A stretch of DNA of 64,000 nucleotides. Source: a virus. Positions 34,467 through 43,346 of this stretch are shown piece by piece; the first letter of the stretch is position 1, and each line of letters opens with the position of its first letter. A program made the position numbers and the translations under genes. The DNA lies in IMG/VR virus record IMGVR_UViG_3300028571_000013, positions 61,190-125,189 of that record. The stretch is one strand, 5' to 3'. The notes under the pieces were generated by a model. It saw nothing but the letters and a program-made list of their open reading frames with translations. It searched no databases and was not told the DNA's origin.

Positions 34467-35381
34467 ATGTCGAGTGTAAAGGTTTTTGGATGCGAAGTAG
34501 TAAGCTTAACATGCAACTTAGGATTCGGTGGTCAAGAATCTACAGTTAGTCTTAAATTAGTAGAGTGTGGAACGCCGTATAATGGGTCTCTTGGTTGCGT
34601 TTATACAGTTGCCGTTGGTGGATTCACATTTACTGGTGTTTTAGCCGATCATTCTTATTCGAAATCAAGTTCTGGTTTAATATGGGATGTCAGATTAACA
34701 GATGGTAGACAAAGCTTATCTAATGTTTCTGTTATTCTAAACGATTATTATTGTAATGTTAATACTCCTAATCTAATTAATGTATTAGCTTTATTAGAGC
34801 CATCGGTATGTAATTTAGGCTGTGATGATTTCATGGCGTCTTTTAAAGATGAACTTGGTATTCCAATGTTATACATTTTAAATGCCCTACAGGGGAGAAC
34901 GTGTTTATTGCCAGTTTGTGGCGTTACTATGTACATAGACGTATCTGCTATAATAGCTATTTGTCCAGCATATTTGAAAATCAGTGAAACTAGTTCAAAT
35001 GTTCTAAATATTATTAATCAGGCTTGTGATGAAGCTGGCTGTGATTTTATCATTACTATTATTGGTAATACTTTTACAGCTATTCCGATTAATAAAAGAG
35101 TAGCTCCACCAAGTGGTGCTTTGGGAACATTATTAAATACTATTGCTGCTAGTTCATGTAATGGAGATGGAACCATAGACTATAGATATGGAGAAGAAAC
35201 ATCATATGAACCAAGTAAAAAATTAGTTCTTGGAGAAAATGTACATTATTTAATGACAGTATCTAAAGATGGAGAATGTAGTGGTGCTATGGGTACAGAA
35301 GGTGGAGCCCCAGCAAGTAATAATCCGATCATAGAGAGTCCACCACCACCTCCGCCGCCCCCGGCAACACCACCACCATGA
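34467..35381 (+). CDS. Cys-rich baseplate hub-like protein with polyproline tail
   Basis: A 304-residue protein. The N-terminal domain (VKVFGCEVVSLTCNLGFGGQ, then VSLKLVECGTPY and FTFTGVLADHSYSK) resembles the first beta domain of tail hub proteins that contact the tube. The middle has many Cys and hydrophobic residues. The last 15 residues are SPPPPPPPPATPPP. With the following gene it may make up a hub that is one polypeptide in other phages. It starts after AGGATTT and lies between two baseplate genes. No lysozyme or peptidase motif is seen. Confidence 0.5.
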   Translation: MSSVKVFGCEVVSLTCNLGFGGQESTVSLKLVECGTPYNGSLGCVYTVAVGGFTFTGVLADHSYSKSSSGLIWDVRLTDGRQSLSNVSVILNDYYCNVNTPNLINVLALLEPSVCNLGCDDFMASFKDELGIPMLYILNALQGRTCLLPVCGVTMYIDVSAIIAICPAYLKISETSSNVLNIINQACDEAGCDFIITIIGNTFTAIPINKRVAPPSGALGTLLNTIAASSCNGDGTIDYRYGEETSYEPSKKLVLGENVHYLMTVSKDGECSGAMGTEGGAPASNNPIIESPPPPPPPPATPPP

Positions 35382-35396
35382 TAAGGAAATAGTTTT

Positions 35397-38300
35397 ATGG
35401 GATGTTCAGTTTATCAGTATTTCGGAGAAAGACATACAAGTTCTGGCCTCAAGGTCTTCAAAACAGCACCAGATAATATCAACTACCCCGACTTTGACTG
35501 TTCTATACTAAAAGAATCTTTAGAATTAGATTTTGATACATTTAGACTAACTGAACTAGAGATGTTATCCTCAGCAAGTTTGGATACTTGGTTAAGCTAC
35601 TGTGCCAAGAAAGATCACGATGGTGGAGGTAGTGATTTATTAGGGACTAAAATATTTAAATTTCTTAATGGACAAGGATTTGATGATTACAGACAAGTCG
35701 TAGTAGATATGTTTACGGGTCTTTTAAATAATAATTATGATAACACATCAGAAGGTCTTGTTAAAACACAAACGTCTGATATATGGGCAAAGTTAGAGGT
35801 TGCTAGACAATGGTTATCGCAAATACATTCAAGCTTTTATGGACAACAATATTTGATAGAAGTGGGAGATTCATCAGTAGGAGCATGTATCAAAGATAGA
35901 TTTGGTAATGCTCCATCTGATAATGTCAAAGTAGAATCAGAGGGCGGAATATATTATAGCTCTGATGCTCCGTCTACTAGTGGAGGCTGGTTATCCAAAA
36001 ATCAAACAAGCGTTATGGGCTTATCTGTTGGTACTAAAGAATTAGCTGCTTTTACAGAAAATGATAATAGGATAAGTTGTTTTGTAAAATTTAAAAAATC
36101 TACTAGTATTTCTAAATTTAATTTAACATGGGACGTTGATTTAAGTAAACTTGGAGATTCTAATTTTTATCAAAAAGAGGATATGTTATATGTTAAAGCA
36201 GATATTAATCCTGCTCTTTATCAAATAGATAGTAAGCAATATGTTTTAGTCACTTTGAATAACTCTGCATCATTAAGACTTTCAAAAGATTCTGTAACAG
36301 ATTGTCCTAGATTAGCTGCTACAATGGGTGCTGTAGCTCTTATGACATTACATGGTACTGTTTATCAGTCCTCATTAGAGGACTCTGCCTGTGACGATAA
36401 ACAAAATACTAACAGTGGTACAGTTGTTAATCTAAGTCAAGTAAATGTTTTCCAACTCGGTGCTCCGGCCATTTGTCCAGAAGAATTTTGTATACCCTTA
36501 AAGAGTAATGTTTTTGTGTACGGTCCATGGTTTTATCAAGCTAATCCTATTGGCGGTACAGAAGTTGAAGCAAACAGAGAACTTGCTCCGTGGAATTTTT
36601 CGAATTTACAAAACAATGGCTACGAGACTATGAATTACTATGGAGATCTAATAGCGTCGGATGGGCCAAGGGGTTTACAAAAACAAGAAAATGGATCCAT
36701 AACTGTAGCTGCCTTACCGTCCTATTCTATAGGGTATGTGGTTGGAGGTAATGCTGCTACATTAACAGATATTCAAATTAATATTGGAGATAACGGTTAT
36801 ACGACAACATATAATTTTCAAACTTATGCTCCAAAATTTGGTAAGCCAGGAAGACACCTTGCTGATTTATGGTCAAGAAATTATAAATCTCTATCATATA
36901 TGCAAAAGTTCTTTAAAGAAGAGAACTTAAAGATACGTGAATTAATTAATCAAACAGCTACTATAAGACAAGAAGATAAATATAGAGATAAAAGCAAGCC
37001 TATCACTTCTGGCGATGTTATTGTTGAACCACCAGATGTTGCCGGTTCAAATAGCTCTAAAACTCCGCACATGATGCTTTATTCTGGATATAGGATGAGG
37101 CTTAAAGATACTACAGATGATGGTGGCAGCGACACTATGGACAATGGAACATCGATTATTAGTCCATGCTCTTGTAAAAGTTCTCCATCCATACCTCCAC
37201 CTGTAACTTCGTCTACAGCATCTCCTGGCAATAATATTAAAAATATGCCAATAGCAGTTACTGAGACTAGTTTACACAACACATGGTATAGAGAGAATCA
37301 TTTTAATAGACTTGCGATTAGTACATTAGATCTAATTTTTTGTCCTATTAGTACCAATCAAGAAGGCGATGAAAACGGAGAACTACCCAGACTATCTATG
37401 TATCAAGACTATAGTGGTAGTCATATAGAATTTAAAGATAAGGAACAAACTGCTTTGGGCGACGGCAAAGCCCCAAATTCTAGAACAAGATCAGAAATAC
37501 CTCCTTTTTATTTTGAAGATATATTACAATATGATTTACCAATACATCAAATGTATTTAAATAGTGTTACATCCACAGTTATGCTTAGTGATTGGTTAAG
37601 TAGAATCAATGGCAGTACTGATGGATTTGTGACTAATATTATTGGTTATGGTTCTGAGGCCAAAAATTTTACACTATCTGGTTTAGAAGATGCAGAAAAT
37701 AAGAAACAAGATGAGACAAATTTTAGATATAGTGTATTAAGGGGTCCATTATCTTTACAGGCTTGGGGTTATGATACGGCCGGTAAACCTGTTCCAAATT
37801 CGGTGGACTCGGCTAGACAGGCCGAAAAGGGACGGTTTAGAAGACGCGGGTTGCAGGATAAGTTTTTAAAAAACTGGCTCTCTAACCCTAAAACATGGCC
37901 TGCTGGGCCTATTGATTTAAGATGGGATAGAGAACGTGGAGTTTGGGTCTCTCCACCAGCCAATAAAATAGTAGTGGCTAGATTATTAGGCAATTTAGAA
38001 AGATTTGGTACAGCAGAAGCAGAACTTATAGATCCTCAAGCCGGTGGCGTAAAATTTTATGAGGAGTATGATGTATGGTCTGGAGAAGGAGCAAATATCA
38101 AAGGATCTTTAAGTAAAACCAAAATTAAAGTATATGATTTTCTTGGCATTAGATTATGTAAATGTGATTATATCTATGCTTATTATGATGATAATAGATA
38201 TATTGTATTAGAAAGTAATAGAGCATATAAAGATCCTAATGAGCTGTGTTGTGCTACCACTACTACTGCACAAACTACCAAAGCATCCACACAACCAACA

Positions 38301-38489
38301 CCAACACAAGCAACGCCAACTTCTTGTTGGTGCAATTTAGAGTGTCTTAAAACACTTAACAACTTTAAAGAAGGAAAGCATCAAGCCTTGGTTCATAAAC
38401 AAGAAACTTCTGGACCAGATTGTTTGGTGTGGGAGGATATAGTTGAGTGCTATACCACCCCACCAAACTATTATGATAATAATCCATAA
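35397..38489 (+). CDS. Large baseplate/tail tip protein with Thr-rich C-terminus
   Basis: A 1,030-residue protein and the last virion gene before the convergent junction. Helical and beta segments alternate; WYRENHFNRLAIS, WLSRINGSTDGF, FRRRGLQDKFLKNWL and WDRERGVWVSPP are notable. From about residue 955 the sequence becomes Cys/Thr-rich (CCATTTTAQTTKASTQPTP, then CWCNLECLKTL) like the Thr-rich linker protein at 534. The final Cys-rich segment could be a small metal- or ligand-binding cap. No catalytic motif is recognised. Start ATG 35397 follows AAGGAAA. Assigned to the baseplate by position. Confidence 0.5.
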   Translation: MGCSVYQYFGERHTSSGLKVFKTAPDNINYPDFDCSILKESLELDFDTFRLTELEMLSSASLDTWLSYCAKKDHDGGGSDLLGTKIFKFLNGQGFDDYRQVVVDMFTGLLNNNYDNTSEGLVKTQTSDIWAKLEVARQWLSQIHSSFYGQQYLIEVGDSSVGACIKDRFGNAPSDNVKVESEGGIYYSSDAPSTSGGWLSKNQTSVMGLSVGTKELAAFTENDNRISCFVKFKKSTSISKFNLTWDVDLSKLGDSNFYQKEDMLYVKADINPALYQIDSKQYVLVTLNNSASLRLSKDSVTDCPRLAATMGAVALMTLHGTVYQSSLEDSACDDKQNTNSGTVVNLSQVNVFQLGAPAICPEEFCIPLKSNVFVYGPWFYQANPIGGTEVEANRELAPWNFSNLQNNGYETMNYYGDLIASDGPRGLQKQENGSITVAALPSYSIGYVVGGNAATLTDIQINIGDNGYTTTYNFQTYAPKFGKPGRHLADLWSRNYKSLSYMQKFFKEENLKIRELINQTATIRQEDKYRDKSKPITSGDVIVEPPDVAGSNSSKTPHMMLYSGYRMRLKDTTDDGGSDTMDNGTSIISPCSCKSSPSIPPPVTSSTASPGNNIKNMPIAVTETSLHNTWYRENHFNRLAISTLDLIFCPISTNQEGDENGELPRLSMYQDYSGSHIEFKDKEQTALGDGKAPNSRTRSEIPPFYFEDILQYDLPIHQMYLNSVTSTVMLSDWLSRINGSTDGFVTNIIGYGSEAKNFTLSGLEDAENKKQDETNFRYSVLRGPLSLQAWGYDTAGKPVPNSVDSARQAEKGRFRRRGLQDKFLKNWLSNPKTWPAGPIDLRWDRERGVWVSPPANKIVVARLLGNLERFGTAEAELIDPQAGGVKFYEEYDVWSGEGANIKGSLSKTKIKVYDFLGIRLCKCDYIYAYYDDNRYIVLESNRAYKDPNELCCATTTTAQTTKASTQPTPTQATPTSCWCNLECLKTLNNFKEGKHQALVHKQETSGPDCLVWEDIVECYTTPPNYYDNNP

Positions 38490-38502
38490 AACATAAAATA
38501 TT

Positions 38503-38829
38503 TTACTTAGTCGCTGGTGCTTGCCACTTATGCCAACCCTTATTGGCTAGCCAATTACCGTCGTCGTCTTTGCGTTTAGGAAATAAAGTTCCGCCCTTTT
38601 TGTGTTGACCAAATGCTAGTATGGCGCCACACTCATTACAACGCAATTCGTAGTAATCATTGCCATCAACATTTCTGACAACAAATCTGAGGTTGAGACT
38701 ATCACATAATCCACACTTCTCTTCAGCGAAGATTTCCTGTATGGTTGCTAGCTCTTTAAAGATTTCTTTTTGACCAGCACCCTCTAATTCAAATTCAAGC
38801 TTATCACCAACTTTATATTTAACTTTCAT
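38503..38829 (-). CDS. Zinc-binding phage protein
   Basis: A 108-residue protein with two Cys pairs, CGLC and CNEC, separated by about 25 residues (FVVRNVDGNDYYELR between). This makes a zinc ribbon. The N-terminus is a small beta domain (YKVGDKLEFELEG). The C-terminus is basic (LFPKRKDDD, KGWHKWQ). Such ORFs are common beside strand-annealing proteins in environmental phages, and here it overlaps that gene by four bases. A role in recombination is possible but unproven. It is the last gene of the right arm, 13 bases from the end of the late arm. Confidence 0.6.
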   Translation of the reverse strand: MKVKYKVGDKLEFELEGAGQKEIFKELATIQEIFAEEKCGLCDSLNLRFVVRNVDGNDYYELRCNECGAILAFGQHKKGGTLFPKRKDDDGNWLANKGWHKWQAPATK

Positions 38830-39569
38830 ATGATACTCCAGTTATTAACGTAGCCTTTAACATTACTCTGAATGTCATCTATTTTTTGTTGATAAGATGA
38901 CAATTCTCTAATAATTGATAAAGCATCATGATGCAATATGCTCTTTATATTGGTTTCGTTAATGTTTAATGTCTTAATCAACTCTAATACATTAACATCT
39001 AATCTTTTAGCTAATACATCAATAAAATTAATTTGATTATTAGTAATCTTATTAACATTGTCAGCACCAATATCGTCTTCAATATTTTCTGCTATTTCTT
39101 CAGCAGCAACAACTTTTCTTAATCTAAGGGCTCTACGCAAAGCTCTTCCTTCTGCTCTGGTTTCTGCTACGGCAACCGGGTGATTACGATATACCTTATC
39201 ACAATTACCCCAATAAACATCAGCAGCTCCACTTACTGTTTTAGTCTTACAGTTCTCATCAGTACCTACATTTAAGTCGTACCATGTTAAAGTATGAACA
39301 ACAGAAGCTCTCTTATCATTAGAAGGCTCAGGAGCCTGCACCAGATCAGACTCAGACTGAATAACTGTGCAGTTCATAACCTTTTCAAATATTCGTCTTA
39401 GACCATCAGTGGTTGGATTTCCATGGATTTTTTCGTCGTCCGAAAGTTGTTGTAAAACGAAATCTGTCCATTCAAGATCAGTTATCGCTATATCCTTAAC
39501 AGTCTCAATATCGTCGGCTTCAATATTATTCTTCACCTTAACCTCTTTTATTTCTTTGATTTTAGCCAT
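38826..39569 (-). CDS. Putative single-strand annealing recombinase
   Basis: A 247-residue protein. The centre has VVHTLTWYDLNVG and GAADVYWGN, then the strongly conserved block HPVAVAETRAEGRALRRALRL followed by VVAAEEIAE. I know this block from phage annealing proteins of the Rad52/Erf-like classes, where TRAxxRALRxAL is a DNA-binding helix. The C-terminus is a helical tail (NQINFIDVLAKRLDVNVLEL) like the tails that bind SSB or partners. It would pair complementary single strands during phage recombination. GGAG lies six bases upstream of ATG 39569. The exact annealing family is not certain. Confidence 0.6.
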   Translation of the reverse strand: MAKIKEIKEVKVKNNIEADDIETVKDIAITDLEWTDFVLQQLSDDEKIHGNPTTDGLRRIFEKVMNCTVIQSESDLVQAPEPSNDKRASVVHTLTWYDLNVGTDENCKTKTVSGAADVYWGNCDKVYRNHPVAVAETRAEGRALRRALRLRKVVAAEEIAENIEDDIGADNVNKITNNQINFIDVLAKRLDVNVLELIKTLNINETNIKSILHHDALSIIRELSSYQQKIDDIQSNVKGYVNNWSII

Positions 39570-40356
39570 CTGTATCTCCTATTTCTATGACATTAATAGT
39601 AGTATCATTTTTTATTGTCAAAAGAGCAGAATTTAATTTATCACAAACCATCTTTGCTCTGGTCTTTGAGAAATCTTTTGTTTGTTTGATTCTTATCAGT
39701 TTGTATCCCTTACCAATCAATAAACCAGTTTTTTTCTTATCATAAGCAATATTTTTGTTTAAAACATCCTCCCCCCAAACCGGTTCAAAATGAGAGGGAC
39801 CATCGATTTCAATAGCTATGTTCATGGTAGGCAGAAAAATATCTACTTGCAACTTGGTATTTACTAGCATCTGCTCTTTATGGAATTCGGTTTTTATACC
39901 ACTACCAACCAAAAACTTAAGGATAAAATGCTCTAGTTTAGACCCAACTTTACTGCTGTGTCTTACGGCAATGTTGGCTTTATGTAGCATATTTGCTTTT
40001 TCGTCCTCTGTTTTTTTATTCCATAATTCTAGATACATCGCTTGCTTTTGACGTAATTCATCAGGACTCATATTCTGCCAATTTTTCATTACGCCAGATC
40101 CTATATTATGTTTTTCTTCATCTGATCTTTCTCTTCCCTTTGTTGGATGCTGATGTCTACCTGTTTTTAAAGCATTCTTTTGTGCTTCCGATTTATTTTT
40201 AATTGGTATACCTAATCTTTTTGCATCTCTTAAAACCTTATTTGGATAGGTATTATGTTGTGTAGCAATATCTTTAAAGCTTAAATTATCTTTAGAGTAA
40301 AGCTTATCAATTATTTCTGCTTTTGATTTATCTGATAGACTATCATAATTTGACAT
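39562..40356 (-). CDS. Free-standing homing endonuclease (NUMOD + Vsr-like)
   Basis: A 264-residue protein. The N-terminus is a helix-turn-helix (LSFKDIATQHNTYPNKVLRD), then a NUMOD3-like DNA-binding segment (RHQHPTKGRERSDEEKHNIG). The C-terminal half is a nuclease of Vsr/PD-(D/E)XK type: LQVDIFLPTMNIAIEIDG, PSHFEPVWGED and GYKLIRIK. This architecture is that of phage homing endonucleases such as the Vsr-like (EDxHD) class. It stands between a recombinase gene and an unrelated gene, not inside an intron that I can see. It may drive its own spread or cut competitors. It overlaps the annealing protein gene by eight bases. Confidence 0.65.
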   Translation of the reverse strand: MSNYDSLSDKSKAEIIDKLYSKDNLSFKDIATQHNTYPNKVLRDAKRLGIPIKNKSEAQKNALKTGRHQHPTKGRERSDEEKHNIGSGVMKNWQNMSPDELRQKQAMYLELWNKKTEDEKANMLHKANIAVRHSSKVGSKLEHFILKFLVGSGIKTEFHKEQMLVNTKLQVDIFLPTMNIAIEIDGPSHFEPVWGEDVLNKNIAYDKKKTGLLIGKGYKLIRIKQTKDFSKTRAKMVCDKLNSALLTIKNDTTINVIEIGDTDG

Positions 40357-40675
40357 TTTCTAATTCCTCTATTTGTGAGAGAATATCTTGTATATTTTCT
40401 ATGTCTTTAACCAATATGTTATTTTCTTTAGGGATCCCTAGGCTCTCTAGAATATTAAGATCTCTAATAGATGTAGTGAGTATAATATTATTTCTATGTA
40501 CTTTAGTAATATATAACGTATGAAATATTGCTATTGTACTTAATAAATCTGATGCGATTAGACAACTGTCGGTGAAAATTACTGGGGATTTATTAAGAGT
40601 TGTGCATATCCTAGAGTATGCGTTGATTAATTTAATATCAGATTCTTGTGTTAGATATTGTTTATATAGAAACAT
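40343..40675 (-). CDS. Uncharacterised small protein
   Basis: A 110-residue, soluble protein with alternating helices and strands (KSPVIFTDSCLIASDLLST, RNNIILTTSIRDLNILESLG). The pattern suggests a small Rossmann-like fold, but I recognise no family or catalytic motif. It overlaps its neighbours by 14 bases on both sides, so it belongs to the glycosyltransferase transcription unit upstream. Function unknown. Confidence 0.5.
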   Translation of the reverse strand: MFLYKQYLTQESDIKLINAYSRICTTLNKSPVIFTDSCLIASDLLSTIAIFHTLYITKVHRNNIILTTSIRDLNILESLGIPKENNILVKDIENIQDILSQIEELENVKL

Positions 40676-41357
40676 TATTATATATTTTTTTGTATAAATG
40701 GTTAATATTAGTTATTTGATCAATATTATTAAAATGAATAATATTTTGTTTCACTTTATGGGCAGAAATACTAAGATGATGAGTAATAACAGTATTAATA
40801 ATTTCAAATAAATACATATTATTCTTAGTGTGGTTCTTGATTATATGTTTGAATAGCCCAAGGTCTCCACTCTTAATATATAGACATTCACATAGCTTAT
40901 TTGGCAGATCATAGAAAACAAATTCTATAAAATTTTTTGTATCTATATTACAACCTATTTTTGATTTAAATCTTAAAGAACTATTAACGATTACGGATGA
41001 TTGATGAGGCTTAATATTTTTAAATACGTTGGGGTCTACCACAACAGGCAAATTAATAAAAACAACATCTTGATTATCTGGAATCTCATCGATCACAGAG
41101 GCTATCGATTGTCCCACGTTAGAATATTCATCATAATTATGCTCTATATATCTTACCCTGGTATTTTTAATAGAGTTCTCTAAAATTCTTTTATGTTCAA
41201 AAGCATAAACTACTAATAGTTTTGCTTGCTTATTGATTTTTAAAATATTTTTAATTTGATGGTTTAAGAATGTATCTTTATATATTCTAATCAATGCTTT
41301 ATTATTCATTGATCTCATTGATTTATCTGGTAGAGATGCTATTAATACAAAATACAT
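40662..41357 (-). CDS. Putative nucleotidyltransferase (GT-A-like fold)
   Basis: A 231-residue protein. The beginning resembles sugar-phosphate nucleotidyltransferases: KALIRIYKDTFLNHQIKNILK is like the ALI..GxxFLxxQI helix, KLLVVYAFEHKRI like the VVVGFExExI strand, IEHNYDEYSNVGQSIASVID like the ExNxxYxxxNxxxS block, and QDVVFINLPVVVDP like the DVVFINGDxxxD site. The glycine-rich nucleotide loop at the N-terminus is degenerate, and the catalytic Asp is replaced (LPVV), so it may be inactive. It lies within a glycosyltransferase cluster, so sugar activation or transfer is plausible. Confidence 0.45.
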   Translation of the reverse strand: MYFVLIASLPDKSMRSMNNKALIRIYKDTFLNHQIKNILKINKQAKLLVVYAFEHKRILENSIKNTRVRYIEHNYDEYSNVGQSIASVIDEIPDNQDVVFINLPVVVDPNVFKNIKPHQSSVIVNSSLRFKSKIGCNIDTKNFIEFVFYDLPNKLCECLYIKSGDLGLFKHIIKNHTKNNMYLFEIINTVITHHLSISAHKVKQNIIHFNNIDQITNINHLYKKIYNNVSI

Positions 41358-41359
41358 AT

Positions 41360-41776
41360 TTATTTATAAGCTTTGATGTAATATTCGAATACATTGATAT
41401 ATTTTTTAACACTAATTTTAAATCCAGCATCTTTTAATATCACTAATATTTCTGACATATTGTGTATGGATTTTTTATTAGGATATAAAACATTCTTAAT
41501 AACGTCCTCTGAAATCATATTAAACGCAATAGCAATACCAACTTGACGCAAATCAGATCCTTGGATATGTAATGATCCACCACTTATTAGCTTATTATAA
41601 GCTTTATTCAGAATCGCTGGAACATCTTCAGCGATAAAATGGTCGCATAAATCTTGATATACTATTTCTTGTATAGACTCATCTTTATGTGTATCTATCT
41701 CGGACACATGACAATAAGTGCTGTTAGTAGGCATCAATTCCTGTTCACTAACATGAAATAATATAGAATTATTCAT
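41360..41776 (-). CDS. Methyltransferase-like small protein
   Basis: A 138-residue protein. The segment YQDLCDHFIAEDVPAILNKAYNKLISGGSLHIQGSDLRQ looks like the C-terminal half of a class I SAM-dependent methyltransferase (post-motif II strand and the LKPGG turn), without a visible SAM-binding GxGxG. The end is SEILVILKDAGFKISVKKY, also typical of the last strands of that fold. The N-terminal motif I region is missing, so it is either truncated or a non-catalytic subunit. It overlaps the next gene by eight bases and is embedded among glycosyltransferase genes. Confidence 0.4.
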   Translation of the reverse strand: MNNSILFHVSEQELMPTNSTYCHVSEIDTHKDESIQEIVYQDLCDHFIAEDVPAILNKAYNKLISGGSLHIQGSDLRQVGIAIAFNMISEDVIKNVLYPNKKSIHNMSEILVILKDAGFKISVKKYINVFEYYIKAYK

Positions 41777-42239
41777 AATATTTAAAAACCATTTTAGAAG
41801 TTTGAAATAGTACCCTTTGCCACATATCTGTATCAGTGATATCTTCTTTTGTTAATATCTTATGATAGTTGCCACCCCACGATGTTGCAATTTTTTCGTT
41901 CATTGCGATTTTATATGCTGAAGGTAATTCGTACTTGTGTAAATTTACTTCTTCTTCAGATAATTCTTTAGGTTTAACAGAGTGGTCTATTAGTAGAACT
42001 GGGACATGAAACTGAATAGATATATTTTTACATTTTTCATAGTAAAGGATCTTATTGTTACAGACTATTACCTGGGGTGTATCTTTACCAAAATACAAAT
42101 GATCAAAACTAATAGTATTATGTTTTAGCTTCTTAAACGCTTGCTCAAAAACCATATTATCAGATGATGTCCATAAGACATTAATCTTATCGGTATTTTG
42201 AATTTTTTCTCTGATAAGTATGCCAGTTATAGAGTTCAT
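41769..42239 (-). CDS. Uncharacterised protein in glycosyltransferase cluster
   Basis: A 156-residue protein with a Rossmann-like alternation: INVLWTSSDNMVFEQAFKKL, TPQVIVCNNKILYYEKC, FHVPVLLIDHSVKPKELS. The last third (TSWGGNYHKILTKEDITD) contains several aromatic residues. It resembles the N-terminal half of GT-B glycosyltransferases, lacking the C-terminal nucleotide-sugar domain, but this is weak. It overlaps the GT4 gene by four bases and is presumably co-translated with it. Confidence 0.4.
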   Translation of the reverse strand: MNSITGILIREKIQNTDKINVLWTSSDNMVFEQAFKKLKHNTISFDHLYFGKDTPQVIVCNNKILYYEKCKNISIQFHVPVLLIDHSVKPKELSEEEVNLHKYELPSAYKIAMNEKIATSWGGNYHKILTKEDITDTDMWQRVLFQTSKMVFKYYE

Positions 42240-43342
42240 TGTAGTAGATTCTTAATAAATGATTCTTCAGAAAATTGCTGCTTGTCAAACTTTTGTAATT
42301 TTTGTATTTTTTCTTCTTGGGTAGTTTCGTATGCTTTTCTCATTTGCTCTCTCATAGAGTCTATATAAGGCTCACGCCACTGTTCATAGATTGTATATGT
42401 ATTTTCCATATAAAAATCTTTACTATATATATTAGTTAAAAAACTCTCGATCTCAAACCCATTATATTTATTAATGTATGTATTAGCTCCAATGCCTTGA
42501 TTTACGATAGTCAGGTTGTCAAAAAGAATAGACTCAATAGAACTAGGACCAAAAGACTCACACCTACATACATTCACATAACAATCAGCCTGACTATGTA
42601 ACCTCATCATATATTCTTGCTCATAATATCCTATAATAATATGAGGAGCTTGTACATGTTTGCTATTTACTCTTAAAGTTCTCTCCACTTGTTGTATATC
42701 ATATGTAATAATTTTTTCAGATTCTTGATGATCAAAACCAGAGATATCAGTTTTTATAATAAGTTTAACATCGTCATGTTTTCTAAACTCAAGAAAAAAA
42801 GCAGTTAATAAACCTTTGATATTATTTTTGTCTTGATGTTTACCTATATAGTAGAATACAAAATCATTATCAGGATTACCAAATAATGTATCATAATTCT
42901 TATTATATTTTGATAGATCAAATGGTTCGGGCATTACTTGTACCCGTGTTTCCAGACCAGCCTGTTCCAAAGATTTCTTAGACCAGTCAGACTGTACTAT
43001 AACACGATCCATCATATTTATTCTATCAATCCACCCGGTATGTTTAATTCCCAGAGTGTCTATATCAGTAATAGCAACGTTTTCCCCAAATTCTTCCCTA
43101 TACTCAAAGCAGTTAGGAACCCCATGCTGTATTACCATATCATAAGATTTACTACTATTATCTTCAAATTCTGCATAGTCTTTACCAGACTCATTTCCTG
43201 AGTCTAAATATGGAGTAAAATAGATAGGTCTAATACTCAGATTGATATTAAAGTTATAACCAAGGGCGTCAATATATCTACGAGCCGACCTACCTAATCC
43301 TGTATTTTCTTTATATGGTCCTATATATAGTATATTTTTCAT
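42236..43342 (-). CDS. GT4-family glycosyltransferase
   Basis: A 368-residue GT-B enzyme. The N-terminus ILYIGPYKENTGLGRSARRYIDAL is the acceptor-side strand and Gly-rich loop. The C-terminal domain has FYYIGKHQDKNNIKGLL, IIIGYYEQEYMMRLHSQADCYV and CESFGPSSIESI, the last carrying the E-x7-E motif of retaining GT4 enzymes. It transfers a sugar from a nucleotide donor; acceptor unknown. Candidates are virion proteins such as the Thr-rich linkers, phage DNA, or host surface. Second gene of the glycosyltransferase cluster, five bases downstream of the first. Confidence 0.75.
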   Translation of the reverse strand: MKNILYIGPYKENTGLGRSARRYIDALGYNFNINLSIRPIYFTPYLDSGNESGKDYAEFEDNSSKSYDMVIQHGVPNCFEYREEFGENVAITDIDTLGIKHTGWIDRINMMDRVIVQSDWSKKSLEQAGLETRVQVMPEPFDLSKYNKNYDTLFGNPDNDFVFYYIGKHQDKNNIKGLLTAFFLEFRKHDDVKLIIKTDISGFDHQESEKIITYDIQQVERTLRVNSKHVQAPHIIIGYYEQEYMMRLHSQADCYVNVCRCESFGPSSIESILFDNLTIVNQGIGANTYINKYNGFEIESFLTNIYSKDFYMENTYTIYEQWREPYIDSMREQMRKAYETTQEEKIQKLQKFDKQQFSEESFIKNLLQ

Positions 43343-43346
43343 ATGT

